DNA of 25,295 nt from positions 1 through 25,295 of the IMG/VR virus record IMGVR_UViG_3300031851_000167. One strand, written 5' to 3'. The position numbers were made by a program, and so were the translations under genes. This DNA is from a virus. Below, in pieces: positions 5,901-12,350 of the stretch; the stretch's first letter is position 1; every line of letters starts with the position of its first letter. The notes under the pieces are model-generated. The model saw nothing but the letters and a program-made list of their open reading frames with translations, was not told the origin of the DNA and did not search any database.

Positions 5901-6281
5901 TCAGCGTGTTGACCCAGCACGAGCCATCGCTCGTAGCACTCTGTTGCCATCCGACTTGAACATTTTCCTGATGTTCTTGGATTCGGCAACAACCGCTGGT
6001 TCTAAGAAGGGTTGAGGGCGTTGTTTGAATGTTCCCAGTTCGACGGCTTGGGCGTAGTTCACTCCAGTTCCAGCACCGCCGAATTGCACGATTCGTTGAT
6101 GTTGATTGACACGCTTGACTCGACCAGATGCACGAAGCGCACCAGTATCGACCACGACTAATTTTTTCGCTTTCGTCAGGATTGCTTGTGCGACCTTATC
6201 GAGAGTCTTTTCACCGACGGTCTTATTGAACTCGACAGTTCCAACACTCACGGCCATTTGAGCCTTCACGAATGGATTCAT
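5901..6281 (-). CDS. HK97 gp10-like head-tail/tail completion protein
   Basis: 126 residues. The core pattern matches the HK97 gp10-like family: a helix, then VVVDTGALRASGRVKRV, then IVQFGGAGTGVNYAQAVELGTFKQRPQPFLEPAV, then a C-terminal helix. The TG.L..S and Y...VE.GT......PF..PA motifs are all present. These proteins act at the head-tail junction or in tail assembly. ATG 6281 overlaps the portal stop as ATGA, and GGAGG lies seven bases upstream, so its translation is coupled to the portal. In most phages this gene sits after the adaptor; here it follows the portal, far from the adaptor at 769-1425. Confidence 0.85.
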   Translation of the reverse strand: MNPFVKAQMAVSVGTVEFNKTVGEKTLDKVAQAILTKAKKLVVVDTGALRASGRVKRVNQHQRIVQFGGAGTGVNYAQAVELGTFKQRPQPFLEPAVVAESKNIRKMFKSDGNRVLRAMARAGSTR

Positions 6282-9007
6282 TCTTCAGCCTCCACCGCAC
6301 GAGATAATTTTCCAGCCCATGACAGACCTGCACGACCTCCCCAGAGCATCGCCGCTGTCCACGCTGGGCTATCCTTCGGCTCGTCGAGGAATCGAGCGTT
6401 GCGACCCCACCATCGAATCATTTTCTTCGCTTTGGCAACCGTGATTGCAGTTCCTCGTGCGATGGCTCTCGCTTCACGCAGAGTGGCCGCTTCGAGTCCA
6501 GAGCCACCATACCCATCCTCGAACAATTTGATGCCCGTTTGACACGCTTTACGCACTCCAGCGGGTGGAGTCAAATCCTTCTTTGTCAATGCTCGCTTTT
6601 GGTCGAGAACTGGAACGAGAACATCACTGGCTGGAACGACCTCATCTGCGGGTGGCTCATCGTCGACGGCCACGAATGTGCATCTGCAATTTGGATGCGC
6701 TGGAACAACGCCCTTCGATTCCTCGATGCGATACTTCGCACCTTCATACGGGGCGCATAGGTCACGGTCTGTTCTATCGTCAACCGTCACCAACCTCTCG
6801 ACATATCTGAATCCTGCTCGTCGCATCCCAGCGATGTGGGAGTTCTCGACGACTCTTCGGGTTTCAGTTCGTGCGATTCTTTCATAATAATATGCTGGAT
6901 ATTTTGAGCCATTCGGGTCAATCAAATCCTTCATTTGACCCTTCGCCCATTTCCATGATTCGCCTCGACCAACCATGTTCTCAAAGACTCCGATGATGTT
7001 CTCTCGATGTGAACCGAGTGTGTTCCTCAACGCTGGGAGAACCCATCGCCTTCGCCAGAATGCAATTGCCGCAACATCGTCGGCCATCAAAGCCGAAGCG
7101 ATTCCAGTTGGTGCGAGTGTCATTCCAAGAGATGCGCCATAAACATCGGTCAGGAGAATCTCGGCCTCGACAATCTGCCTTTCCACTGTTGCTGCGATAT
7201 TGGTGTCGATACGACCAACAGCAACCCTGATGTCTGCGATTCCAATTTTGTCCTTTCGTCGAAACATCTTGACGGGAATGTCAAGGTCGACATCTGGAAT
7301 CTCAACCGCCTCGTCACCAGCGGAGAACATTTTGTCCAGTTCGTCAATAACATCGTCGGCGAATTGTTGTTGTTGATTATTCAATTCCGATGTCAGCGCC
7401 AGTTGCGACTTTGAGATGAGAGCATCGTATTCGTCGGCAGCCTTGATTCTTCGAGATTTCATATCGAGCCGAATATCGTCAGAAAGTTCAGGCTGCGATA
7501 TTTCATCGACCCAATCTGGAATCGAACCTGCACCTTTTCCTTCGTCGGCTGGAGATTCATCAGCGGGGAATAATTCCGAGAGTGTGGGTGGTGTCGATGG
7601 AGATTCGGATTCTCCACCCAGATTATCAGCACCAGCGTTGATGGATAACTTCGGAGATAGATAGAACGGGTCGTCGGCTTCAGGCTCGCTCAAACGCTCA
7701 AGACCCAGCATGGCTCTGGCCTCGTTGATACTGACGACGCTCTCTTGACGGAGGTTGCTGATTGCATCCGACTCCGATTTTCGTGTGTCGGCCATCTCCT
7801 TCTCACGGCTTGGGCGAATCGTAGTGAACGAGAACTCCCAATCTGTGATTCCCAGAAGTGGGAGAAGTCGGTTGTTGATAACGGCCTCGATACGGCGGTG
7901 GAATGATTCAATGACATCATACCACGCATCCAATTGTTGTTCTGGATTGGACATTTTTCCAGTTTGAACCCAGCCCAATTTCATTGGTGGGATTCCAAAC
8001 ACGGCGCATATCTCTTCACGATAATAATAGAGCAAATCCAATTGCGCCCCTTCACGAGTCGAGTCCAAAACACGGTGCATATTGAAGCCAGTTCCTCCGT
8101 TGACAGCGACCAATCCGAATGGAGATTTTCCACCAGTCAATTGTTGTTCAAGCAGGGAGAGCATCGCTTTCATCTCGGCGTTGGATATATCACCGACATT
8201 GAGGATGGTCTTAGGGAGAGTTCCAGTATACAGTTCGTTCAGATAGTTCGAGAGATTCAAATGTCCAGCAATCACATTCAGCAGCGAGATGAGGGGAGAT
8301 GTTCCGTATGCTCGGCCATGTTTGAACTTGGAGATGTGGATAACTTTGTCAGATGAGAACTCACGGGTTTCGCCATTGAGTTCTTGACTATATGCCATCT
8401 TGGGTGGTGCAGGTCTGCGATTCCCTGCGGTCAGTTTCATTTGCTCTGCTGGGATAGGCCACACGCTGGTGAGTTCGCCGCCGAATGTCCACTTGACCCC
8501 TTTTCCATCGAGGTTGACATCTGCGGACCCGTCGAGTTCCAGATAAGCGTCACCGAATAGAGCCAAGTCATAGATGAGGGTTTCAAGCCACTCATTCCCG
8601 TTGTCGTCAGGATTCGGATTCTTGAACCATTGTCGAACTTTTTCCAATTGACCCGTGTCGCCAGTTTCCTTTCCATCTGGCAATTTGAAATGATACCCAT
8701 TCCCCAGAGTGTCGTCGACAGTTCGTCGCAGAATTGCGTTCACGACTTCGGATTTCAAACTGATGTCACGAAGCAATTGATACGACACTTTTGTTTCAGT
8801 TCCAGATGATTGTTTCCCTCGACCTTTGGCGGTGGCTTGTCCGATTTTGCTCATGGATGCGAGGCTCTTATAATCCCAATCCATGTTCTCCCATTCGGAT
8901 TTATGAGCGTCATTCACCATGTTCGATAACTTCGCCAAATCCGCTGGGTCAGCGTCACGGTTGCGACCAAGCAGTTTGTCAGCGAGGGTGCGCTTACGCT
9001 CGGCCAT
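6278..9007 (-). CDS. portal protein fused to Mu F-like head morphogenesis domain
   Basis: 909 residues, about twice a normal portal. Residues ~60-450 form a phage portal domain: LKSEVVNAILRRTVDDTLGNG, DLALFGDAYLEL, FSSDKVIHISKF, GTSPLISLLNVI, then REEICAVFGIPPMKLGW. An acidic, Ser/Pro-rich linker follows (~465-515). Residues ~620-780 contain a Mu F/SPP1 gp7-type domain with YYYERIARTETRR at 706 and the terminal DLCAPYEG...HPNCRCTF motif. Residues ~816-900 are a third domain ending in SPAWTAAMLWGGRAGLSWA, a motif I recall from other phage head proteins. The portal ring is the DNA entry channel; MuF-like proteins are packaged minor head proteins. The start is ~30 nt from a TTAAACC box. Confidence 0.9.
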   Translation of the reverse strand: MAERKRTLADKLLGRNRDADPADLAKLSNMVNDAHKSEWENMDWDYKSLASMSKIGQATAKGRGKQSSGTETKVSYQLLRDISLKSEVVNAILRRTVDDTLGNGYHFKLPDGKETGDTGQLEKVRQWFKNPNPDDNGNEWLETLIYDLALFGDAYLELDGSADVNLDGKGVKWTFGGELTSVWPIPAEQMKLTAGNRRPAPPKMAYSQELNGETREFSSDKVIHISKFKHGRAYGTSPLISLLNVIAGHLNLSNYLNELYTGTLPKTILNVGDISNAEMKAMLSLLEQQLTGGKSPFGLVAVNGGTGFNMHRVLDSTREGAQLDLLYYYREEICAVFGIPPMKLGWVQTGKMSNPEQQLDAWYDVIESFHRRIEAVINNRLLPLLGITDWEFSFTTIRPSREKEMADTRKSESDAISNLRQESVVSINEARAMLGLERLSEPEADDPFYLSPKLSINAGADNLGGESESPSTPPTLSELFPADESPADEGKGAGSIPDWVDEISQPELSDDIRLDMKSRRIKAADEYDALISKSQLALTSELNNQQQQFADDVIDELDKMFSAGDEAVEIPDVDLDIPVKMFRRKDKIGIADIRVAVGRIDTNIAATVERQIVEAEILLTDVYGASLGMTLAPTGIASALMADDVAAIAFWRRRWVLPALRNTLGSHRENIIGVFENMVGRGESWKWAKGQMKDLIDPNGSKYPAYYYERIARTETRRVVENSHIAGMRRAGFRYVERLVTVDDRTDRDLCAPYEGAKYRIEESKGVVPAHPNCRCTFVAVDDEPPADEVVPASDVLVPVLDQKRALTKKDLTPPAGVRKACQTGIKLFEDGYGGSGLEAATLREARAIARGTAITVAKAKKMIRWWGRNARFLDEPKDSPAWTAAMLWGGRAGLSWAGKLSRAVEAEE

Positions 9008-9026
9008 ACTTAGGCGGTGGGTTGCT

Positions 9027-9039
9027 GGGGTTTAATTGC
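9027..9039 (-). promoter_or_regulatory. class C-like promoter of the portal gene
   Basis: Minus strand GCAATTAAACCCC, core about 30 nt before ATG 9007. It shares the TTAAACC core with the box at 10650. Confidence 0.5.
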
Positions 9040-9179
9040 ATTGGGGGTTGAATAGAAGTGTCAACGACAGGATGGACCCTCGCCACCGACCTCTCGATGG
9101 TGAGTCATTAACTTTCAGGGGGCAATCACCCCGTCGTCAGACAATCTATCCCAGCAGCCACCACTATAAGAACATTCCT

Positions 9180-9220
9180 ATTGAGATACCGAGTATTGAT
9201 ATTGAGATACCTTTATGTAT
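9180..9220 (+). promoter_or_regulatory. double class A-type promoter for the gene at 9242
   Basis: TTGAGATACCGAG is followed by ATTGATATTGAG, and the overlapping second copy TTGAGATACC is followed by TTTATGTAT. The TTTATGT box lies 30 nt before ATG 9242; the ATTGATATT box would start transcription near 9225. Confidence 0.55.
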
Positions 9221-9241
9221 GACCGAGTGCTGGTTCACATC

Positions 9242-9457
9242 ATGGACAACCGAACACCAAACCACCTCGCAGATTGGGGAACAGGCCAAAGCAAAATACA
9301 TCTCGTGTCAAAACATACAGGTCGATGCTTAGGATGCAAAAAACAAGCAACCCGCTGGCAAACCAGCACTGAAACCGTTGATGAAGTCAAAGCAACCGAC
9401 TTCGGACTATGTGCATTCGTCAGCAATTTTTGGCTTGACCGAGCCACTTCAGAGTGA
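9242..9457 (+). CDS. small hypothetical protein, plus-strand accessory gene
   Basis: 71 residues beginning MDNRTPNHLADWGTGQSK, with a single CLGC pair in HTGRCLGCKKQATRW and an isolated later cysteine, so a metal site is uncertain. ATG 9242 is preferred because a TTTATGT box stands 30 nt upstream; ATG 9215 in the same frame (MYDRVLVHIMDN) would place the box inside the gene. It ends two bases from the end of the convergent gene 9460-9606. No family recognised. Like the three genes at 4519-5802, it is an isolated plus-strand unit with a class A-type promoter. Confidence 0.6.
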   Translation: MDNRTPNHLADWGTGQSKIHLVSKHTGRCLGCKKQATRWQTSTETVDEVKATDFGLCAFVSNFWLDRATSE

Positions 9458-9459
9458 GT

Positions 9460-9606
9460 TCATCCCCAATCTGGCTTCTCGTCAGATTCGACGATACGCA
9501 TATTCCCGTAGCGTCGAGGGCATTGAACAGCGTTGCACTTAGGTCTGGGAGAGCGTGTCCATTTGGTGCGCCCACAGGCCTCGCATAGAGCATGTCGGAG
9601 AGGCAT
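9460..9606 (-). CDS. small zinc-ribbon-like protein
   Basis: 48 residues beginning MPLRHALCEACGRTKWTRS and carrying CEAC...KCNAVQC, a plausible four-cysteine zinc site in the style of small viral zinc ribbons. The start is uncertain: ATG 9606 puts the cysteine motif near the N-terminus and has TATCAAG about 30 nt upstream; ATG 9624 is an alternative, and the frame is open to a TTG at 9687. It lies between the membrane-protein operon and the convergent gene at 9242. Function unknown. Confidence 0.5.
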   Translation of the reverse strand: MPLRHALCEACGRTKWTRSPRPKCNAVQCPRRYGNMRIVESDEKPDWG

Positions 9607-9733
9607 TAGTATGGCCTCCCCCATTGTTGGGCTTGATACACGACACACTTGATGCACATTCTGGATAGTCTGATTTTTCCTAAACAAAAGTGATAGCCAT
9701 TCGGACAGGCTGGCAATCGTTTAGGATGGTCGC

Positions 9734-10018
9734 TCATATCATCTCAACCGCCATAGGTGCGCCAACAGCAGCACCAATAGCAGTGATGATTCCCAAGAAT
9801 ATACGGCCTGAATACCGTCGAAGAACTGCGATGGCCTCATCCTTGAGTCCTTTCAATTCTCCAATGTCTTTCTTCATCATATCAACATCGTGCTTGAGGG
9901 TTGTCAAGTCCTCTTGAATATGAGCCAAGTGATTATCTCGCAGGTTGCTCAAGTCACGGTGGATTGCTTGAGTCCATTGAAATGTCGGGTCGTTTTTCCA
10001 ATCTGGTTGGGTTGCCAT
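9734..10018 (-). CDS. coiled-coil membrane protein, holin/XhlA-like candidate
   Basis: 94 residues beginning MATQPDWKNDPTFQWTQ. Residues ~20-60 form a heptad-type helix (LRDNHLAHIQEDLTTLKHDVDMMKKDIGEL) and residues ~72-94 a single hydrophobic segment (IFLGIITAIGAAVGAPMAVEMI). A coiled coil followed by a C-terminal membrane helix is the layout of haemolysin XhlA-type phage proteins involved in lysis. ATG 10018 lies just after the stop of the previous gene with AGAGTGA upstream; an overlapping GTG at 10027 is the alternative. It is the last of three small membrane proteins in a row, a likely lysis or envelope module. Confidence 0.6.
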   Translation of the reverse strand: MATQPDWKNDPTFQWTQAIHRDLSNLRDNHLAHIQEDLTTLKHDVDMMKKDIGELKGLKDEAIAVLRRYSGRIFLGIITAIGAAVGAPMAVEMI

Positions 10019-10023
10019 GATAA

Positions 10024-10431
10024 TCACTCTTCGCTGGTTTCGCCACTTATGAGTCCGAGTGAAACCTTCTGGGCTTCGGCCTCCAGTTCACGAATGTGAG
10101 CCGCTTGGCGGTCATTCATCTCTCGCAGATGGAGTGCTTCGGTTTCAGATTCTCTTTGTCGGGCTGTCCACATTTCAGGCATCGAAGTGATTTCCTGATT
10201 CTGTTCGGATTTCCAAAGTTCGAGTATCGAAGTCAATATCAAAAGTGCGGGTCCTCCGATGATTGCGATGAGAGTCGTATATCCGTCGATGTTGTTCATC
10301 ACTTTGTCATCTTGGAGTCCAGACCAGATAACCAAACATGCGAAAGCCATCCAACAGAGCACGACTGGAACTCCAACCAGCAACATCATTCTGTCATTGA
10401 CAGAACTCCCACTACGGTTTGGTTTAGCCAT
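10024..10431 (-). CDS. two-helix membrane protein with coiled-coil tail
   Basis: 135 residues beginning MAKPNRSGSSVNDRMM. Two hydrophobic segments are visible: residues ~15-38 (MLLVGVPVVLCWMAFACLVI) and ~52-70 (TLIAIIGGPALLILTSIL). A charged helical tail follows (RQRESETEALHLREMNDRQAAH). ATG 10431 is preferred because GAGG lies ten bases upstream; an ATG at 10440 overlapping the previous stop as ATGA is also possible. Position between two other small membrane proteins and below the surface-protein gene suggests a role at the host membrane, perhaps lysis. No family recognised. Confidence 0.6.
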   Translation of the reverse strand: MAKPNRSGSSVNDRMMLLVGVPVVLCWMAFACLVIWSGLQDDKVMNNIDGYTTLIAIIGGPALLILTSILELWKSEQNQEITSMPEMWTARQRESETEALHLREMNDRQAAHIRELEAEAQKVSLGLISGETSEE

Positions 10432-10436
10432 GTGAA

Positions 10437-10631
10437 TCATTCCTCTTCGAGAATCTCTTCAACCTGCTCTTTGACTTCTTCGGCCTTTTCTCCGAGTGCT
10501 TTCACTTCGTCGATAACTTCGTCGAGAGTGATTTTTCCATCAGCCATCAAGCGAGTGTATCGCTCTTTCAACCAGAGAATTGTCGGGATAGCGACAGCGG
10601 CAATAATCAGCATGATGGTTTCAAGTTCCAT
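10437..10631 (-). CDS. small membrane protein with acidic coiled coil
   Basis: 64 residues. An N-terminal membrane segment (residues ~4-20, TIMLIIAAVAIPTILWL) is followed by a strongly charged heptad helix (ITLDEVIDEVKALGEKAEEVK...EILEEE). ATG 10631 stands ~30 nt from a class C box, so the transcript of the three-gene membrane cluster likely begins here and is leaderless. Size and topology (single anchor plus cytoplasmic or external coiled coil) are compatible with a holin-associated or spanin-like function, but no family is recognised. Confidence 0.6.
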   Translation of the reverse strand: MELETIMLIIAAVAIPTILWLKERYTRLMADGKITLDEVIDEVKALGEKAEEVKEQVEEILEEE

Positions 10632-10649
10632 GACAATCCGTGTGTCGTT

Positions 10650-10664
10650 GCGGTTTAAGACCGT
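10650..10664 (-). promoter_or_regulatory. class C promoter of the membrane-protein cluster
   Basis: Minus strand AACGGTCTTAAACCGC contains the near-palindrome CGGTcTTAAaCCG and the TTAAACCGC core; it lies about 30 nt before ATG 10631. Confidence 0.55.
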
Positions 10665-10669
10665 TTTCT

Positions 10670-11926
10670 TCAGGGTGTGGATTCATCGGAATGAATCACA
10701 TCGTCAGTTCTTCGCCAGCCTGCATCTGATTCCCACCAAATATCGAGATGGATAGAATAGGTTTCGTTTGCTGCTGCACCAGACCAAGTGATACTTCGCC
10801 AATCCAGTTCAGTTCCAGTTATGTTGAATCCGAATGTCTGGGCGAATGCGGTTTGGTTCGTCGAGTTCTTGATGATAATATCGACTTCGATATATTCTGT
10901 TTCCTCCGAGCACAGTAAATCTGCATCCAATCTGACTTTCATTTCAGTCGTGTTATTCTCAACATTCCAAACGATTTCACTCGCATAGAAAAATGGATTT
11001 TCTTCGCAGGCTGGCTCTTGTTCTTCAATGTCAATCGCCCAGAAGTTCACATTCTCCTTCGGCTCTCCTTGAACTCCAGCCTTGATTTTTGGAATCCAGT
11101 TCCCAACGGGAATGTCATCAAAGACATGGCTCACATCGGATTCCATTCCTCCCATCACATTCGTTTGGTGGGTGTAGTTCGGCGCATGTCCATTCTGGAA
11201 CAGTTCGATGGATAAGTCGATGTCGAAGTCGTCGCAATCATCTGGAACGACACGGAATGATACCATTATGGCATCCTGCTCTGCGTCATTGGCCTCGTGG
11301 CCTCGATAGTGGTTATGGATGCCAACGGTGCAATCCTCGACGCTTGGGGCATACTCACACGACCCATCATCCTCTTCGGCCTCTGGGTCGTAGTTATCAG
11401 CATCAGAATCGGTGCATCCTTTGATGTCCTCGTGTTCAGGTTCACATGAACCATCCTCGACGGTTGCTGACTCATCATAATTTGAAGCCGCTGGATTCAT
11501 GCACCCATAGATAGGCCATACGCACGAGCCATCGTCGTCGGTGGCGTATGGGTCATAATTGTCAGCATCCACCGCCATACAGCCCCAGATTGGCTCGTAT
11601 GGAGGTTCGTAGTAGTATTCGTCGTCGTCGTCACCGTTCATACCCGTGAAGTCGGTGATTCCAAGCATTTCAGCACCCCCTCCGCCCAAGAGAATGGCTA
11701 TGACGGGCATCAAGGTTATCAGGAGGGTTTTGGCCTTCTCCGCTTGTTCATTGGCTTTGTCGAGGATTCCTTTTTCAATAACGGCATCTGCACCAGATGA
11801 GAAGTTCAGTTCACCATCATCCAGCAGGTCTGCCAAAACATCTGATTTGTCACGACCAGTAGCCTCCGCCAGCAGTTCCGCCTTCTCGGTCAGGGCGACT
11901 AAATCCACATCATCCGCTACGCTCAT
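10670..11926 (-). CDS. membrane-anchored surface protein with three DGSC repeats
   Basis: 418 residues beginning MSVADDVDLVALTEKAEL. A helical acidic N-terminus (1-65) is followed by one membrane segment (~67-85, TLLITLMPVIAILLGGGG), an Asp/Tyr-rich linker and three ~21-residue repeats at 115-135, 141-161 and 170-190. Each repeat reads GC(M/T)...A.NYDp.A..dDGSC, with paired cysteines and Asp-rich Ca-binding-like spacing. Residues 191-418 look beta-rich and carry several N-x-T sequons (NYT, NNT, NST, NQT, NIT, NET), fitting archaeal extracellular glycosylation. Such repeats are frequent in surface proteins of marine planktonic microbes. It could be a virion surface or host-envelope protein. 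The start is fixed by a class C box 31 nt upstream; a small hairpin covers the start. Confidence 0.7.
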   Translation of the reverse strand: MSVADDVDLVALTEKAELLAEATGRDKSDVLADLLDDGELNFSSGADAVIEKGILDKANEQAEKAKTLLITLMPVIAILLGGGGAEMLGITDFTGMNGDDDDEYYYEPPYEPIWGCMAVDADNYDPYATDDDGSCVWPIYGCMNPAASNYDESATVEDGSCEPEHEDIKGCTDSDADNYDPEAEEDDGSCEYAPSVEDCTVGIHNHYRGHEANDAEQDAIMVSFRVVPDDCDDFDIDLSIELFQNGHAPNYTHQTNVMGGMESDVSHVFDDIPVGNWIPKIKAGVQGEPKENVNFWAIDIEEQEPACEENPFFYASEIVWNVENNTTEMKVRLDADLLCSEETEYIEVDIIIKNSTNQTAFAQTFGFNITGTELDWRSITWSGAAANETYSIHLDIWWESDAGWRRTDDVIHSDESTP

Positions 11927-11942
11927 GGTGAGCAATTCACCA
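11926..11942 (-). promoter_or_regulatory. hairpin over the start region of the surface-protein gene
   Basis: TGGTGA and TCACCA are perfect inverted repeats around a five-base loop, ending on the A of ATG 11926. The left arm contains the Shine-Dalgarno-like GGTGA, so the hairpin could mask it if the transcript has a leader. Confidence 0.35.
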
Positions 11943-11944
11943 GT

Positions 11945-11958
11945 GCGGTTTTTCACGG
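11945..11958 (-). promoter_or_regulatory. class C promoter of the surface-protein gene
   Basis: Minus strand CCGTGAAAAACCGC, 31 nt before ATG 11926. GATTCCG just upstream resembles part of the class A upstream element. Confidence 0.55.
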
Positions 11959-11972
11959 AATCGCTTGGGAGT

Positions 11973-12287
11973 TCAAGCCCTTGACTGCAATTCGATGACA
12001 GCGCCACCGTGAATCATTTCAACGCAGGCTGGGTGAACGGTTGTTCCCGCCTTCTTGGTTGAGCGATGATAAACGATGTCACCATCGGAATCGGTGAACT
12101 TCTGGACATCAGCGATAACTTCGATAGTCAAGTATTCGGTGTCAGATGCACCCCATTCGATGTTGCCACGAGCAACAATTTTTCCAAGAATCCATGCGTT
12201 ATCGCTGAACTGGCTGTGAAAAGAGCGAACAATGTCGCCTTCAAATAATTCCATTCCGCTTCTGTCTGTGTAAAGGTATTCGCCCAT
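11973..12287 (-). CDS. unknown protein with beta-barrel-like pattern
   Basis: 104 residues beginning MGEYLYTDRSGMELFEGDIV. The opening 'G..L..GDIV' and the following 'WILGKIVARGNIEWG...YLTIEVIADV' alternate like a small SH3 or YopX-type beta barrel, which is common in phage small proteins; this is pattern only. ATG 12287 is 31 nt from a full class A promoter. The gene sits between the terminase and the surface-protein unit but has its own accessory-type promoter, so it is probably not a structural protein. Function unknown. Confidence 0.65.
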   Translation of the reverse strand: MGEYLYTDRSGMELFEGDIVRSFHSQFSDNAWILGKIVARGNIEWGASDTEYLTIEVIADVQKFTDSDGDIVYHRSTKKAGTTVHPACVEMIHGGAVIELQSRA

Positions 12288-12306
12288 GTTTTAGTCCAGC
12301 AGGTTT

Positions 12307-12336
12307 CCCCTTATAACACCTTCGGAATCTCAATGC
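12307..12336 (-). promoter_or_regulatory. class A promoter of the gene at 12287
   Basis: Minus strand CATTGAGATTCCGAAG is followed by GTGTTATAAGGGG. The upstream element is perfect, the box is a variant (GTTATAAGG), and spacing to ATG 12287 is 31 nt. Confidence 0.75.
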
Positions 12337-12349
12337 TATTGTTCCTTAA
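12336..12349 (-). repeat. 14-mer shared with 19739-19752
   Basis: TTAAGGAACAATAG occurs here on the minus strand just upstream of a class A promoter, and again on the plus strand at 19739-19752 just upstream of an ATTGATAAGG box. An exact 14-mer twice in 25 kb, both times next to a promoter, is unlikely by chance. Confidence 0.5.
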
Positions 12350-12350
12350 T

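Noticed and set aside
10096-10755. 219-residue plus-strand frame
   Set aside because: It lies antisense to two membrane-protein genes with clear starts and topology, and has no box 30 nt upstream.
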